This document shows, in pieces, positions 22,022 through 32,389 of a stretch of DNA of 64,000 nucleotides. The notes under the pieces are model-generated. The model ran no database searches. It was not told where the DNA came from and saw nothing but the letters and a program-made list of their open reading frames with translations. Made by a program: the position numbers and the translations under genes. This stretch comes from Aradus depressus (taxonomy: Eukaryota; Arthropoda; Insecta; Hemiptera; Aradidae), in contig OY759221.1 in the NCBI GenBank assembly GCA_963662175.1, forward strand, positions 14,919,027-14,983,026. Direction: 5' to 3'. Every line of letters begins with the position of its first letter. Positions within the stretch are counted from its first letter, which is position 1.

Positions 22022-22824
22022 TGTGATAATAACTTGTTTGCTACCACATTTCCTGTAGAAATTTGATCTCTTTTGTTTATTTAAATTTTGATTTCTACAG
22101 TAGTTTGTCGAAAATTGCCCTAAAAAATATATTATCTATAATTTAAGACGTGCAATTTTTAAGAAAGTACACGTATACAACGAAAAAAAATTCAATTAAA
22201 CAAACTTTACACTTGGATTCACAAAGAGATACCAATTTTTAATAATTTTAAATAATATTAATTTCTAATCCAAAGGTTTTTTAAATGATACTACTGGGAC
22301 AACAGGGAAGATGAATAGAATAGAATTTGAAGAGGACAAATAATTGGGTTATTATCTATATTTACATATTTAAATTTAAAAAAAAACTTCAACATTTGAA
22401 CAAACAAAACAAAAATTTACAATGGCACAAAAACATTAAATTAATACTTAAAAAACTATTTCTTTTTTTTATTTGGGCATATTGAAAAATATATATTATT
22501 AATTGTACCTTCTCGACGCCTCTACCACAAAAACCAGACCCCGTCAACTCTTCACACTTTAATTCCACTCCAGTCAACTTTCATCTAATTGTTCAACTTC
22601 ATTTTTATTTAAAACATATCAAAACCACATGCACCGTTTTAGAGCTAGCTCACGACTCCATTACATTTAACACTATTTCACAGCTGTTTTTTATATGTTT
22701 TCTTGTTTTGTTTCTCAAACACCTTGATATATATCTAATATATATATGATATTAGATTATAATAAAAAAAAATTACCTCTTTTCATTAAAATATTCATTA
22801 AAAAAATGTTCCGTAGTGTACATC

Positions 22825-22827
<3 letters not shown>
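22022..22827 (-). repeat. LTR (5' LTR of the element)
   Basis: 806 bases. Compared with the other LTR it carries 'acttcaacatt' where the other has 'acttaacatt'. The near identity implies a recent insertion on an evolutionary scale. Confidence 0.93.

Positions 22828-22916
<89 letters not shown>
22828..22916. repeat. (AT)n microsatellite, LTR insertion target
   Basis: About 44 AT units flush against the LTR. A shorter AT tract (17599-17610) flanks the opposite end, so the element landed inside one microsatellite. Confidence 0.9.
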
Positions 22917-22917
<1 letters not shown>

Positions 22918-22924
22918 TATTTCC

Positions 22925-23437
22925 ATAATATACGAAGTATAGGGTATTTTCAGTGTTTACAGTAATTTCATGTTATCCGATCCCTGATTCCAAAAATGAA
23001 AAACAAATGTCCTGTCTGACTGTGAGTGTGTGAACAAAATTACTCTCGATAGAATGAATGTATCGACATGGAAAGTTATATAAGTAACCAGAACCCCTAT
23101 AAGGACGACACTTATTAATTTTCAGCGGAATCGGTAGAAGGTAAGGGGGAGTTGATTTCAAAAATTCCAATAACTGCCGATGAAATGAATGTAAGATAAA
23201 ATTTCATATTTAAAGTCAAAACCCAATAAGGATACGACCTGTCAAATTTCAGCGAAATCGCCGAAGGGGATGGGGCTCAATTTATAAACCCTAAAACTGC
23301 CGATATAGTGAACATATCAACACAAAATTTAATATGAGGTTTTAGGAGCCCCTATTTAAGTCAATTTAAATGAATAATTCTTTCTGGGGAATTACATTGC
23401 CGATGATTCACCGATGACGTTTTTTTAATAGTATTTT
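22925..23437 (-). repeat. Family A copy, reverse, both ends
   Basis: Starts 'atacgaagtatagggtatttt' (hairpin end) and finishes 'ctggggaattacattgccgatgattcaccgatgacg' (palindrome end). Monomer marks 'aataactgccgatgaaatgaatgta' at 23170 and 'aaactgccgatatagtgaac' at 23293. Confidence 0.8.
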
Positions 23438-23460
23438 TATTAATAATCACATGTTTGTCA

Positions 23461-23670
23461 GACTCTAAGAGTTTTTTTTTTTGGCCTTATGTACAATGCA
23501 TATTAGCCATGACTCTTATAATGGTGTTTTACCTAATTATTTACGACATCCATGGCCCCGAGAGGGAGTTCTATCTACGAAATAAAACTCACTCCCGGGC
23601 GGACCGTGAGACCATGCGACCAAAGCCCTACCCTCTAGCCCTGCACGGCCACCATGGCTCCCGACTCTGA
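23461..23670 (-). mobile_element. SINE-2 copy with target duplication
   Basis: Read on the - strand: a tRNA-like start 'ggagccatggtggccgtgcagggctagagggtagggctttggtcgcatgg', a body with 'gagttttatttcgtagatagaactcc', then 'ggctaatatgcattgtacataaggcc' and poly-A. Flanks GACTCTAAG (left) and GACTCTGAG (right) are a target duplication with one difference. The B box is damaged in this copy. Confidence 0.75.
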
Positions 23671-23686
23671 GTTAATATCTGTTGAA

Positions 23687-24067
23687 GTATCAAATTTTTT
23701 TTTTTTTGGCTTTATGTACTGTGCATATTAGCTATGTCAATGTGTTATGTCAATGGGTTGCTGGTCTGACTGGGGGCACGCGGGCGGCGCCGTCGGGGCA
23801 CTGGTCTTAAACCCAGGAGCTCCGAAGGTCTGGACGGCCAGCACCACATGCAGACCTTCCTTCAGGAGTCTCGCAAACCACTCACTACTCAGCTTTGAGC
23901 CTCTATGTGCTGTATCTATGGGTGAAGTGGTCCGGCGGTATCTCCTGCTGTCCTCGGCCGAGCTGGGGCCCGATTCTTGCTTCTTCTGGCCCCATGCCTC
24001 GTTCTTCCCTCGGTTTCTAAAACTTAGAGTAGGGTTGGCCAATATGCTCGGACATAAGGCCAAAAAG

Positions 24068-24099
<32 letters not shown>

Positions 24100-24238
24100 T
24101 GTTATATATAGACATCCATGGCCCCGGGAGGGAGTTCTATCTACGAAATAAAACTCACTCCCGGACGAGATTCGAACCCGCAAACCATGGTGAGACCATG
24201 CGACCAAAGCCCTACGCTCTAGCCCACATATATCAAAC
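23687..24238 (-). mobile_element. SINE-2 copy split by a later insertion
   Basis: The poly-A tail (as T run) lies at 23695-23708, with the tail phrase at 23709-23738. The body and head resume at 24098 and run to 24229, with a good B box (GGGTTCGAATCTC on the - strand near 24170). TATCAAA at both outer edges is a likely target duplication. The head is 5' truncated. Confidence 0.75.
23749..24097 (+). mobile_element. GC-rich retroposon with poly-A tail, inserted in SINE-2
   Basis: Flanked by a direct repeat (AATGTGTTAT at 23739; the same 10 bases end at 24105, two A's shared with the tail). Ends in about 28 A's, so it was reverse-transcribed. GC-rich, about 320 bases, with open frames but no recognised domain. 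Just before the poly-A it reads GGCCAATATGCTCGGACATA then AGGCCAAAAAG, almost the same as the SINE-2 tail. Best explanation: the 5'-truncated 3' end of the LINE that mobilises SINE-2. Confidence 0.7.
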
Positions 24239-24913
24239 TTATAAGCTATCTTAATGTATACATTCTTATGACGTATTACCATGTTATGGTTTAACAGTCA
24301 TAAATATTAAATAAGCAGAACATATAAGATATGGATTTGTCATTATTTGCTGAAAGTAGACCCCCTGAAACTAAGTACTTAGGAACGAAAGTTGAACTAA
24401 CTTGGTGCTTTCATAATGGAACGAAGAGGGGAGGCAGGGAAGGGATATTGTTCTTGGGGAATTGTAGGAGAAGTGGCGGGGGAACTATTTGGTAAATGAA
24501 GGAGCCATGAAATATTGTATGTGGAGCATGGAGGGGCGACTCAACAGGAGCCACCCCACTTGTTATATAACAGTGGGCCTCTTACGTCATTGTATCCTCA
24601 TTCATCTTGGGGGGGGGGGGGGGTAACATGGTTACGTCATCACTACTCATTCACATGTGTTTTCAACTAGCTAATAATGCCGACGTTGCTCTGAATGATG
24701 GCTTGAGCCTCAGGCCTCCGAATCCAATGGGGTGCCTCACTAACGAAGCACCGTCGTTTTACACAGTATTTTTATATTTATCTAAAAAATATATAATGAA
24801 CATGAAAATATGTGATGTGGTCATTATTTTTTCTCTTAATTGTTGTAATTTTTCAAAAAAACTACTAATAATAAAAATATAATATAATTCGCTGCTACTC
24901 GATAACATTTAAA
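24239..24913. other. Unassigned intronic sequence with poly-G run
   Basis: Run of about 16 G at 24609. A frame opens after it (24607-24882) without recognisable content. Confidence 0.4.
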
Positions 24914-25173
24914 TTTTATCTGGGAGGTAAAATAAACTTAAGCACGCCGTCCTTCGGATGGGACGTTAAGCGGTAGTCCCGAGCCTGTACGATGTCAGGT
25001 ACTCGTTAAAGACCCCTGCCCTAGATAAACAAAAATTTAGGGTAGGCAAAATTTAGGACTCCCACAGTAGAGTCGGGCTCATGTCCACCAGGTGATGTAA
25101 GAGCGCTATGGTAGTAGGCGATATGACCTCGTAGTTAAAGCCCGGGCATGAGTCATAAAATCTAACCTAACCT
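24914..25173 (+). mobile_element. SINE-1 body, head missing
   Basis: Close to the family consensus from 'atctgggaggtaaaataaac' through 'cgtccttcggatgggacgtt' to the tail 'tctaacctaacct'. No clear target duplication. Confidence 0.88.
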
Positions 25174-25189
25174 ACGGAAGTTTTTTTCT

Positions 25190-25745
25190 TTTTTTTTAGG
25201 CGCTATAGCTGTAGTTTTATTGATCTTTTCTCGAATCTGAGGACTTATTAGCGATTGAAAAATTTGATAAGGAACAATCACGGAAATGTCTAAAAATTGT
25301 GTTTCAAAAAATCATTTCAGGAAGGTTTTCGGCATATATTTCAAAAACCGGACGACCTGCAAAAAATCATAATTCACATAAAGTATGTATTTCAGTTTTC
25401 TCTACATTTATTAATTGAAAATATTTTTGATTAGGGCATTAACATAAGCGGTATCTAGAAAAATGTACTTAGGTCCCGGAGTAAAGTGGTCTCATCTTTT
25501 GTCCGATTTCGGCCAAAATCTAACCAGATCTAAGTTAGCACATGTGACCCCTTCATTCCAAAATTCAAGTTCTTAGCTACTCGTTTTCGCGGTAGAGTGT
25601 ACGCAACTTTCCATTCACATACATACACACACACAGAATGAAATCATCGCGAAAAAGGTCACATGAAAAGTGAAAATCCGTTGAAACCTCGGACTTTCGT
25701 ACGATTACAATATTTCTTTATACTATAGGTATAAGAAAGTAAAAA
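25190..25745 (+). repeat. Family B copy, forward, best preserved
   Basis: Begins 'ggcgctatagctgtag', contains 'ttgataaggaacaatcacgg', 'atttcaggaaggttttcggc', 'atctaaccagatctaagtta' and 'cacatgtgacc', then an AC-rich patch. Ends 'ggtataagaaagtaaaaa'. No coding frame. Confidence 0.75.
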
Positions 25746-26160
25746 GTCGTTCATGAATCACGTGCAATGTACTTCTACAGAAGAAATGAATCAATTAACT
25801 TTTCGCTTCTCTCCAACACCAGTCAAAGTTTGCGCTAAATGCAATCGGTCGAAAATTAGATGCGGTGTTTTCAACGGAATTTCATGTTTTCCTTCCTTTA
25901 GTTTCCAGAACGACACCTATCGATTTTCTGCCAAATCGGACAAAGGAGAGGGGGGATTAGAATAAATGTATAACTCAAAAACTCTAATAACTGCCATTGT
26001 AATGAATGTATCGACATGAAATTTCATATTTGAAGTCAAAACCCAATGAGGACATATCCTATCAAATGTGAGCGATATCGGTTGAGGGGAGGGTCTCAAT
26101 GCAAAAACCCTAATAACTGCCGTTATAATGAATTTTATCGACACAAAATTCTGTGTAATG
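25746..26160. repeat. Family A mosaic copy
   Basis: A forward start ('gtcgttcatgaatcacgtgc', 'gaatcaattaacttttcgct') changes at about 25870 to reversed monomers ('aacgacacctatcgattttctgcc', 'ctaataactgccattgtaatg', 'ctaataactgccgttataatg'). It abuts the end of family B without a gap. Confidence 0.7.
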
Positions 26161-26955
26161 AAAACACAATGTTTTCGTTCGTTAATATGTTTGTTCCTCG
26201 CTCTAAGGCTGCATCATCAGTGCTCTGTTACTTGATGGGTGACATAACACTGTATTTTTGAACTCAATGTTAACTCGGCCCCACCAAACTGCCATCTTGT
26301 TTACTTCTGTTTCTTTCCCATTGCTTTCAAAACCTTTCTTTTTAAACGTGCAAGACTTGACGTTTCATTAATCTCACTAACTATTCGTGCTATCAAATAA
26401 TAAAAAAAAAAATATTTGGAAGGAACCAAAACTGGTTTTGGAAAATACAGGACCCGACGACCAGTCTTTTTGGCCTTGACACTAAAGAGTTATAGAAGAA
26501 GAAGAAGAAACAGAAAATACTTCATTGCCAGAATGCATCCGAGGAATTGTATCATCTTTACTCTTAGAGTCAGAAATGATGCACTCGAGCACACACTTGC
26601 AGTTGAAATAAGAATTTTGTCAGGTCATGTCGTTTAGTAAGCAAACGGCGAGAAAAATAAGTTTACAGCAATAATGTCTACAGAAAATGGAAGCAAATTG
26701 CAAAACTTCCCCTTTCTCGTCTCAAATTCTTTTCTTACTAATAATGCTGGGTTTATGAAAGTCAATTTCAGAGTTATGGAGTTCAATGAAATAAATACAA
26801 CTGATGACGCCAGCATACTTTAATATAAATACTTACGATACTTAAATATAACCAGTAAGGCCAGTATGAAATGAATTTAAGTCCTGTTATGGTCAAATTA
26901 CTTATATTTTATTTGTTATCCCTTTTAATAAATGAACTATTTTCTATAGAAATTT
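26161..26955. other. Unassigned intronic sequence
   Basis: An (GAA)n-like patch at 26490-26515. Short frames (26416-26637) have no recognisable content. Confidence 0.35.
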
Positions 26956-27255
26956 ATTGTACAGGATTTGGGCTGCTATAACTTAGGTCAAATTAGACCT
27001 ATCTCAAATCTGATGGTGAGGACCAATTTTTCGATAGGACTGACTGTTTTCGCATAAATTTAGCAAACGTCTAAAAAAAAAAAAAAAATTGGTTTCAAAA
27101 CATCATTTTGGGACGGTTTTCATCATTATTGTGTCTCATGCCGGGCTTTAACATCGAGGTCATATCGCCTACTACCAGAGCGCTCTTTTGTCGCTCTGGT
27201 GGACATGAGCAAGATCACAATACTTCCTTTTTCTAAAGATATAAGAAAGTAAAAA
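26956..27255 (+). repeat. Family B copy interrupted by a SINE-1 fragment
   Basis: 'tcaaattagacctatctcaaatctgatgg', 'cgataggactgactgttttcgc' and 'catcattttgggacggtttt' run to 27125. The end 'agatataagaaagtaaaa' resumes at 27235 after the SINE piece. Confidence 0.7.
27130..27225 (-). mobile_element. SINE-1 3' fragment
   Basis: 'ctcatgccgggctttaacat...gaggtcatatcgcctactaccagagcgctc...ctggtggacatgagc', truncated after about 95 bases. Confidence 0.8.
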
Positions 27256-28082
27256 AAAAACAAACATACATTTGAGTTGTTAGAATGACGTTAGTTTTCA
27301 AAAAATTACTTCAAAGGCACGGTGGAATTGCGAAGGCCCCGCGTACTGGAGGACCCTCCCTCCCACGAAATCTCACAAACTTAGACCGACAACTATCCCT
27401 AAAAAATTTAAATAATTCAATTATAAGAAAATAATTATGAATAAAATAGTATATTGTCTTTATAAAATTGATGAAGAAACAAAGACAAATTGATAAGGAT
27501 GTTAGAACAATAGTGTATTAATATTTTATATCTCTCTCTCAAGAGTGTCATTGTGATTTGACCTCATCAATGATGGGCATCAATAAATCCATGAATATCG
27601 ATTTTTTTTGGCCCTCAATACTTTCATTAGTTCTAAGGTTTCGAAAAGAATTAAAGAATGAAAAATTCAGTTGAATGAAAAATAAAGAAAAGCGATTTAT
27701 TCATTAATCATGACCATTCACCCGGTTTCATTTTTTTTCATTCTTCACCCTTTTTCACTTTTTAAATTTATTTTACCTTCTACGCAAATTCGCCCTTATT
27801 TTGTATCTATAACCATGTCGTATAATAGTTTTCTGGGAAATTCCAGGAAAATAGCTTATTCAGAACGAATTGAACAATTAAGTGATGGCTCTCCCTCATT
27901 GGGTTAAAAATTTATAGTTGTCTTATACAGGGACTGATTCTCATACCCAATATATATATAAACTGATTAAATTTTACAATATTCAAGGAACTAACCAGAA
28001 GCGCTAAAAGTGATAACTTGATCTAAAAGAATCTTTTAGACAAATGATAACGTTAAAATAACGTATAAACAAAAAAAAAAAA
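27256..28082. other. AT-rich unassigned intronic sequence
   Basis: No repeat family or exon recognised; A run at 28072. Confidence 0.4.
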
Positions 28083-28455
28083 AAGTGGTCGGTTAATCAC
28101 CGGAAATGTACTTCCCCAAAACGAATTAATCAATTAACTTTTTTGCTCCTCCTCCAAAACTAGTTGACCGTTTGCGCTAATCGACCGTTTCCTAATCTGT
28201 AAATTATACTAATTTATGCTAATATTCAATAGTTGACTTACATAGGGGCTTCTAAATCCTCATACTAAATTTTGTGTCGATACATGCATTACATTGGTAG
28301 TTATTAGGATTTTTGAATTGAGCCCCCTTCCCTTCGGCCGATATAGCTGAAATTTATCAGGTTATGTCCTCATTGGGTTTTGACTTCAGATATGAAATTT
28401 CATGTTAATACTTTCATAACGTTGGCAGTTATTGAGATTTTTGATTTGGAAATTG
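28083..28455 (+). repeat. Family A copy, 3' part lost
   Basis: 'gtggtcggttaatcaccgga' and 'acttccccaaaacgaattaa' at the start. Monomers to 'gttggcagttattgagatttttga', then broken off just before a SINE-1. Confidence 0.78.
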
Positions 28456-28471
28456 TTATTTAATAATATAC

Positions 28472-28685
28472 TAGTTAGTTGTTGTGACTCATGCCCAGGC
28501 CTTAACTACGAGGGCACATCGCCTACTACTAGAGCGCTCCTTCGTCGTTCGACTCTACTGTATGAGTCCTAAATTTTGTCAACCCAAGTTTAGTTACCGA
28601 GGATAGGGCATAACTGACATCATCGCACAAGTTCGGAATCATTCCTTAACGTCACATCCGAAGTACGACGTGCTGAAGGTTTTTT
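28472..28685 (-). mobile_element. SINE-1, head missing
   Basis: 'tagttagttgttgtgactca' through 'cgcctactactagagcgctc' to 'cacatccgaagtacgacgtgct'. Broken before the tRNA-like part. Confidence 0.85.
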
Positions 28686-29074
28686 GTTCAAATAGTGAAT
28701 TTTCTGTGATTGTATATTTTTTTTATATATTCTCTGAAAAAATTCTAAATAAATAAATTAGAAGTAATTCAAATTGAGACTGGTCAACCACATCTCATGT
28801 CAAGTGGCCACTCTTTTCCGCTTCTCCACCACAAACCCAACCACTTGACTCCATCCACTTTCCCCTTTTTATTTCCCTGCATTTTTATTTATTTCCCTTC
28901 TATTTTTTTCCCTAAATGAGAATCTCTAGTTATTTTTGTCTAATTAATTTCGTCTCAATTGATCAGAGATTTTGTCATTTATTGTGATTGCAACCCGATA
29001 ATTTATTATATTCTAAAATATAAATCTAACTAGAATAAGTTATGTAATTTATTTTTAATTCCCCAAATTTATTT

Positions 29075-29330
29075 CTACTACGAAGTAGGTATAGAAGAAG
29101 GTATGTTATCGGTCAACAATTCAAAGTTGAGTTTTTACCGGAATTTCATGTTTTCCGGCTTCTTTCCAAAACGAAAAAAAAAAATTTAATCTCCTTTTGT
29201 GTGTATGTGTGCCTGTGAACACGAAAACTCCCAATGGAATGAATGTATCGACACAAATGTTTGTGTATGTGTATTCAAAACACCATTAGGATGACACATT
29301 TTCAGCCAAATCGGCCAAAGGAAGTTTTGA
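29075..29330 (-). repeat. Family A hairpin-end half
   Basis: 'ctacgaagtaggtatagaag' and 'ggtcaacaattcaaagttgagtttttacc', then 'cgaaaactcccaatggaatgaatgtatcgac' and one partial monomer. Confidence 0.75.
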
Positions 29331-29474
29331 ATGTCTATATAAAACAAAATAATATATAACATGTATTTAAAGATTAATAATATGGTTAGATAAATTTGCT
29401 GGATTTCGAGAAGTATTTTTTTAAAAGTTAAATAAATGTGTATACAAAATTCAGATCACTTGGATGTTTTCCAG

Positions 29475-29788
29475 AAGTTAGTTATTATGACTCATATCCG
29501 GGGTTTAACTACGACGTCATGTCACCTACTACCAAAGCGCTATTTTGGCGCTCTGGTGGACTTGAGCCCAATTATACGGTGGGAGTCCCAAATTTTGCCT
29601 ACTCAGGTTTTATTCACCAAGGCTGGAGGTTTTCAACGAGTACCTGACATCGTACAGGCTCGGAACCATCGCTTAACTTCCCATCCTCAAGGTTTTTCAC
29701 CTTCCAGACAAAATCTAAGGGCCTCGGCCGGGTTTCGAACCCTTGATTTTGAGCTCAGTAGGCATACACGCTACTTCACCGTCACTAG
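29475..29788 (-). mobile_element. SINE-1, nearly full length
   Basis: Whole body plus head. On the - strand the B box region reads GGGTTCGAAACCCGGCCGAG and the A box is worn (gtgacggtgaagtagcg). A 131-codon frame across it is chance. Confidence 0.85.
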
Positions 29789-30158
29789 TTTTAATAATTA
29801 TTCCCTTTTTGATAGTCTGTTAACCATTTAGTATATAATTATTTGAGTGTTGGGTGTTATGTAGGTAGATGTAGAAAATATATTCAGATAATTCTAGAAA
29901 TTCGGACAAAAGTAGTTTACTACTAATAGTTAAATGCATTTGTTCTTGACTTTTAATAAATATTTAAAAAATATATAAAAAAAAGCATATGTTCTAGTTA
30001 CTAAGGTTTTGGATCTTGAAATACTACACAAAAACAAAAAAAGAGTTTTTATTAACACAAAAAAGTGATTTCATTTTCTTTTCTTTTTTTTTATTCTTAA
30101 AAAAGAAGAACAAAAAAATATTTTCTAATTTCTCCCATTTTGTCTGATACTCAAAAAG

Positions 30159-30210
30159 ACAGCAAGCTGGCGGAGAGCGGTGATATCCTGTATTCTTTCG
30201 ACCTCGCCTG
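30159..30210 (+). other. Candidate cryptic or alternative exon (52 nt)
   Basis: GC-rich 52-base island in very AT-rich DNA, preceded by a pyrimidine-rich stretch and AAAAAG, and followed by a perfect-looking donor CTG|GTGAGT. In one frame it reads DSKLAESGDILYSFDLAW. Spliced to exon 1 in phase it would hit a stop within nine codons, so it is not a simple coding cassette. It could be an untranslated first-exon piece, a poison exon or chance. Confidence 0.3.
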
Positions 30211-30242
30211 GTGAGTCCGGTTATTTCATATTGTTTTATTGT

Positions 30243-30390
30243 AGTTAGTTATTCTAACTCATGCCCGGGCTTTAACGAGGTCAGAGCGCTCTTTCGTCGC
30301 TATTGTGTAGATGAGCCCGACTTTGTCAACTCTAAATTTTTATTAACCTACGGTAGAGTTTTTTAACGAGTACGTGAAATTAGACAATAC
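30243..30390 (-). mobile_element. SINE-1 fragment
   Basis: 'ttagttattctaactcatgcc' to 'ggtagagttttttaacgagt', with an internal gap after 'ttaacgaggtca'. Confidence 0.78.
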
Positions 30391-30504
30391 CACTAATAAA
30401 CTCATGTTTTATTTCATTTAAGTTCATCATTTTAAAGGTTTTACGTAGGCCTTGAGGCAACAGAAATTTCCATTTATGTTTCTGAGAGGAGAGGGGAGGG
30501 GGTA

Positions 30505-30622
30505 AGTCAGGTACTCGTTAAAGATCCCCTACCCTAGGTGAATAAATTTAGGTAGGCAACATTTACGACTCCCGGACTAGACTATATGACCATATAGTTA
30601 AAGCCCGGGTATAAGTCGAATT
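30505..30622 (+). mobile_element. SINE-1 fragment
   Basis: 'gtcaggtactcgttaaagat' to 'gttaaagcccgggtataagtcg', with part of the body deleted. Opposite in orientation to the fragment 115 bases upstream, so the two can pair. Confidence 0.78.
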
Positions 30623-31159
30623 TTGCCAAATAAACAATACATAGAAACTCTCATAAATCTTTCATAGACTAACTATGACTAGACTAACTTTCAAAATGTA
30701 AACTCTCATAGAAAATTTAATAAAATTAATAAAGAGGCCAAGATTGTGTCTAGTTATGGTAGAGATATTTTTGAGCTCGTTAAAAATGAAATGTTAAGTC
30801 ATTTTGCTCGAGCAATCAGTGAATTGTGGTCTTACTATCTTAAAATTATACACTGATGCAAGATTTGCTTATTGAAGTACCTGTGTGAAATTGTGAAATT
30901 ACACAATCAATGGGGCCTCCGCTCTGGAGAAAGCGAGAACATCAAATTTGTAACTTTTTTAGGAACTATTATGTCAAGTAACTGTGCCAGTTGTAATAAT
31001 AGTTTAAAGATGAACCGATTAGTTTTATTATGTATAGTAAAAGGAAAGAAAATATTATTTAAAAAAATATCTGATGTGACCATAATATGACTCATGATCA
31101 CTCCCTCTCAAATTCATGTCTCCCTCATTTCAAACTGGCATTACTGGGTATAAGGACGT

Positions 31160-31272
31160 CGAAGTTACGGCATCAGGGAATTGGAAAATATGAAATTCCG
31201 TTGAAAATTCCACATCGAATTTCTGATCGATTACATAACTTCCCCTATACTTCGTATAGTTGAGGAAGTAAA
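31160..31272 (+). repeat. Family A hairpin end
   Basis: 'gaaattccgttgaaaattcc' then 'ctgatcgattacataacttcccctatacttcgtatagttgaggaagta', the well-preserved 3' end alone. Confidence 0.85.
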
Positions 31273-31319
31273 CAAGTAGTTTAAAATTCTTTCATTATAA
31301 GTAAACATTATGTTTAAAT

Positions 31320-31613
31320 ATTGATTTGAATTATGTCAAATTGATTCTATCTGAGGGCATCTAATACATAGTTGGAAATTTTATAAGGAACATTATTTCT
31401 AAGGATCACTTTTTTGATGGGAGTAGTAATTTTCGTGTAATCTAGGAAATGTCTAAAAAAAGTGCATTTCGAGATGTCATTTGTATGAAGTAAGATGGTT
31501 TTAGGCATTTATCTCGCCGAGCGGTCTTCGAAAAATCAGATTTTATATCGGTTGGTATAAAAAAAAATCTTGTTATAAATATGTAATTAATAAAATATGT
31601 AATAAAAAAACTA
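31320..31613 (+). repeat. Family B fragment
   Basis: 'attctatctgagggcatcta', 'tttataaggaacatta', 'tcgagatgtcatttgtatg', 'gcggtcttcgaaaaatcaga'. Immediately precedes a SINE-1. Confidence 0.6.
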
Positions 31614-31622
31614 CCAATAATA

Positions 31623-31884
31623 GTTAGTTATTATGACTCTTTCGTCACTCTGGTGGACGTAAGTCCGACTCACTTACTTCTAAAATACTTCTAAATTTAT
31701 ATTCACCTAGAGTTGGGGTAGGGGGTATTTAACAGTCTCTGGACCATCGCTTAACGTCTCATCCGAAGAACGATGTGCTTATGTTTTTTTACCTCCCAGA
31801 TAAAATAAACTAAGAGCCTCGGCTGGCCCGCGATTTTGAGCTCAGTAAGCAAGCACGCATACCACTGAGCTACCGCGGCGCCCT
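31623..31884 (-). mobile_element. SINE-1 with target duplication
   Basis: Contains head (A box, on the - strand, TAGCTCAGTGG) and most of the body, with the B-box region damaged. CCAATAATA occurs on both sides (31614-31622 and 31890-31898). Confidence 0.88.
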
Positions 31885-31899
31885 CAATGCCAATAATAA

Positions 31900-32165
31900 A
31901 AACATATTTTAAAATGCGTTGCCATGCGTTACAATTAAAAAAATTCTTTGGAGCACTAATTATTGGTCCTATCTCAAATCTGAGGGAAATTTGATAGTTG
32001 GAATATCTATTAACAATTTTTGCAAGAACCAATTTTATAGAGGACTAACAGTTTTTGTGTAAATCAAGTCTTAAGAATGGGTTTTGAGATGTCATTTCAG
32101 GACGGTTTTCGGCAAACTTTGAAAAATATATTTTATATAAAATTTACCTTTTTGTTTTCACTACA
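31900..32165 (+). repeat. Family B fragment
   Basis: 'gcgttgccatgcgttacaat', 'cctatctcaaatctgaggga', 'gaggactaacagtttttgtg', 'gagatgtcatttcaggacggttttcggc'. Probably continues the copy interrupted by the SINE-1 before it. Confidence 0.68.
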
Positions 32166-32389
32166 ACTTTTATTTATTTTCAAATAGTATTCCCAGTAAA
32201 AAAAAATAGAGACTAAGATTTAAAATGCACAGTATAAAATTGCAGTTTACAGAGTAAATCCAGTTGATGTATCCGAAGAAATAAAATTTTGACCCTCCCA
32301 TCGTTTCTTTTAGTGAAACAGTCCAGGTTCTCCTGATATAAAGAAACCCCGTGGGGGAGCATAACAAAAATATCTAATTGGGAACAGGC
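32166..32389. other. Unassigned intronic sequence
   Basis: Unique-looking; a - strand frame at 32170-32367 has no recognisable content. Confidence 0.35.

Larger units (their letters stand above)
17611..22827 (-). mobile_element. Non-autonomous LTR retrotransposon with gag-like ORF only
   Basis: Two direct repeats of 805 and 806 bases (17611-18415, 22022-22827) begin TGTGAT and end ATCACA on the element strand. They differ, as far as I can see by eye, by a single inserted base near 22390. The element reads on the - strand, as shown by a polypurine tract at 18416-18435, a primer-site-like TGGCATCCC next to the other LTR, and a gag-like ORF at 20553-21761. It sits in an (AT)n tract, so both flanks read ATAT and the target duplication cannot be measured. 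The 2.1 kb after the ORF has no frame above 60 codons on the element strand, so protease, RT and integrase are absent. This layout resembles the TR-GAG elements described in plants. Confidence 0.85.

Noticed and set aside
23737..24282. 181-codon - strand frame and its 134-codon + strand partner
   Set aside because: Spans SINE-2 and the poly-A retroposon; the runs of Phe or Lys come from the A tail. Both strands open because the segment is GC-rich.
29436..29831. 131-codon + strand frame
   Set aside because: Lies across a reversed SINE-1; the 'gene' is the SINE consensus read in one frame.
31215..31270. loxP-like sequence in the family A hairpin end (ATAACTTCcccTATACTTCGTATA)
   Set aside because: Shares ACTTCGTATA with loxP, but arm length, spacer and context differ and it is the ordinary end of a repeat; coincidence.
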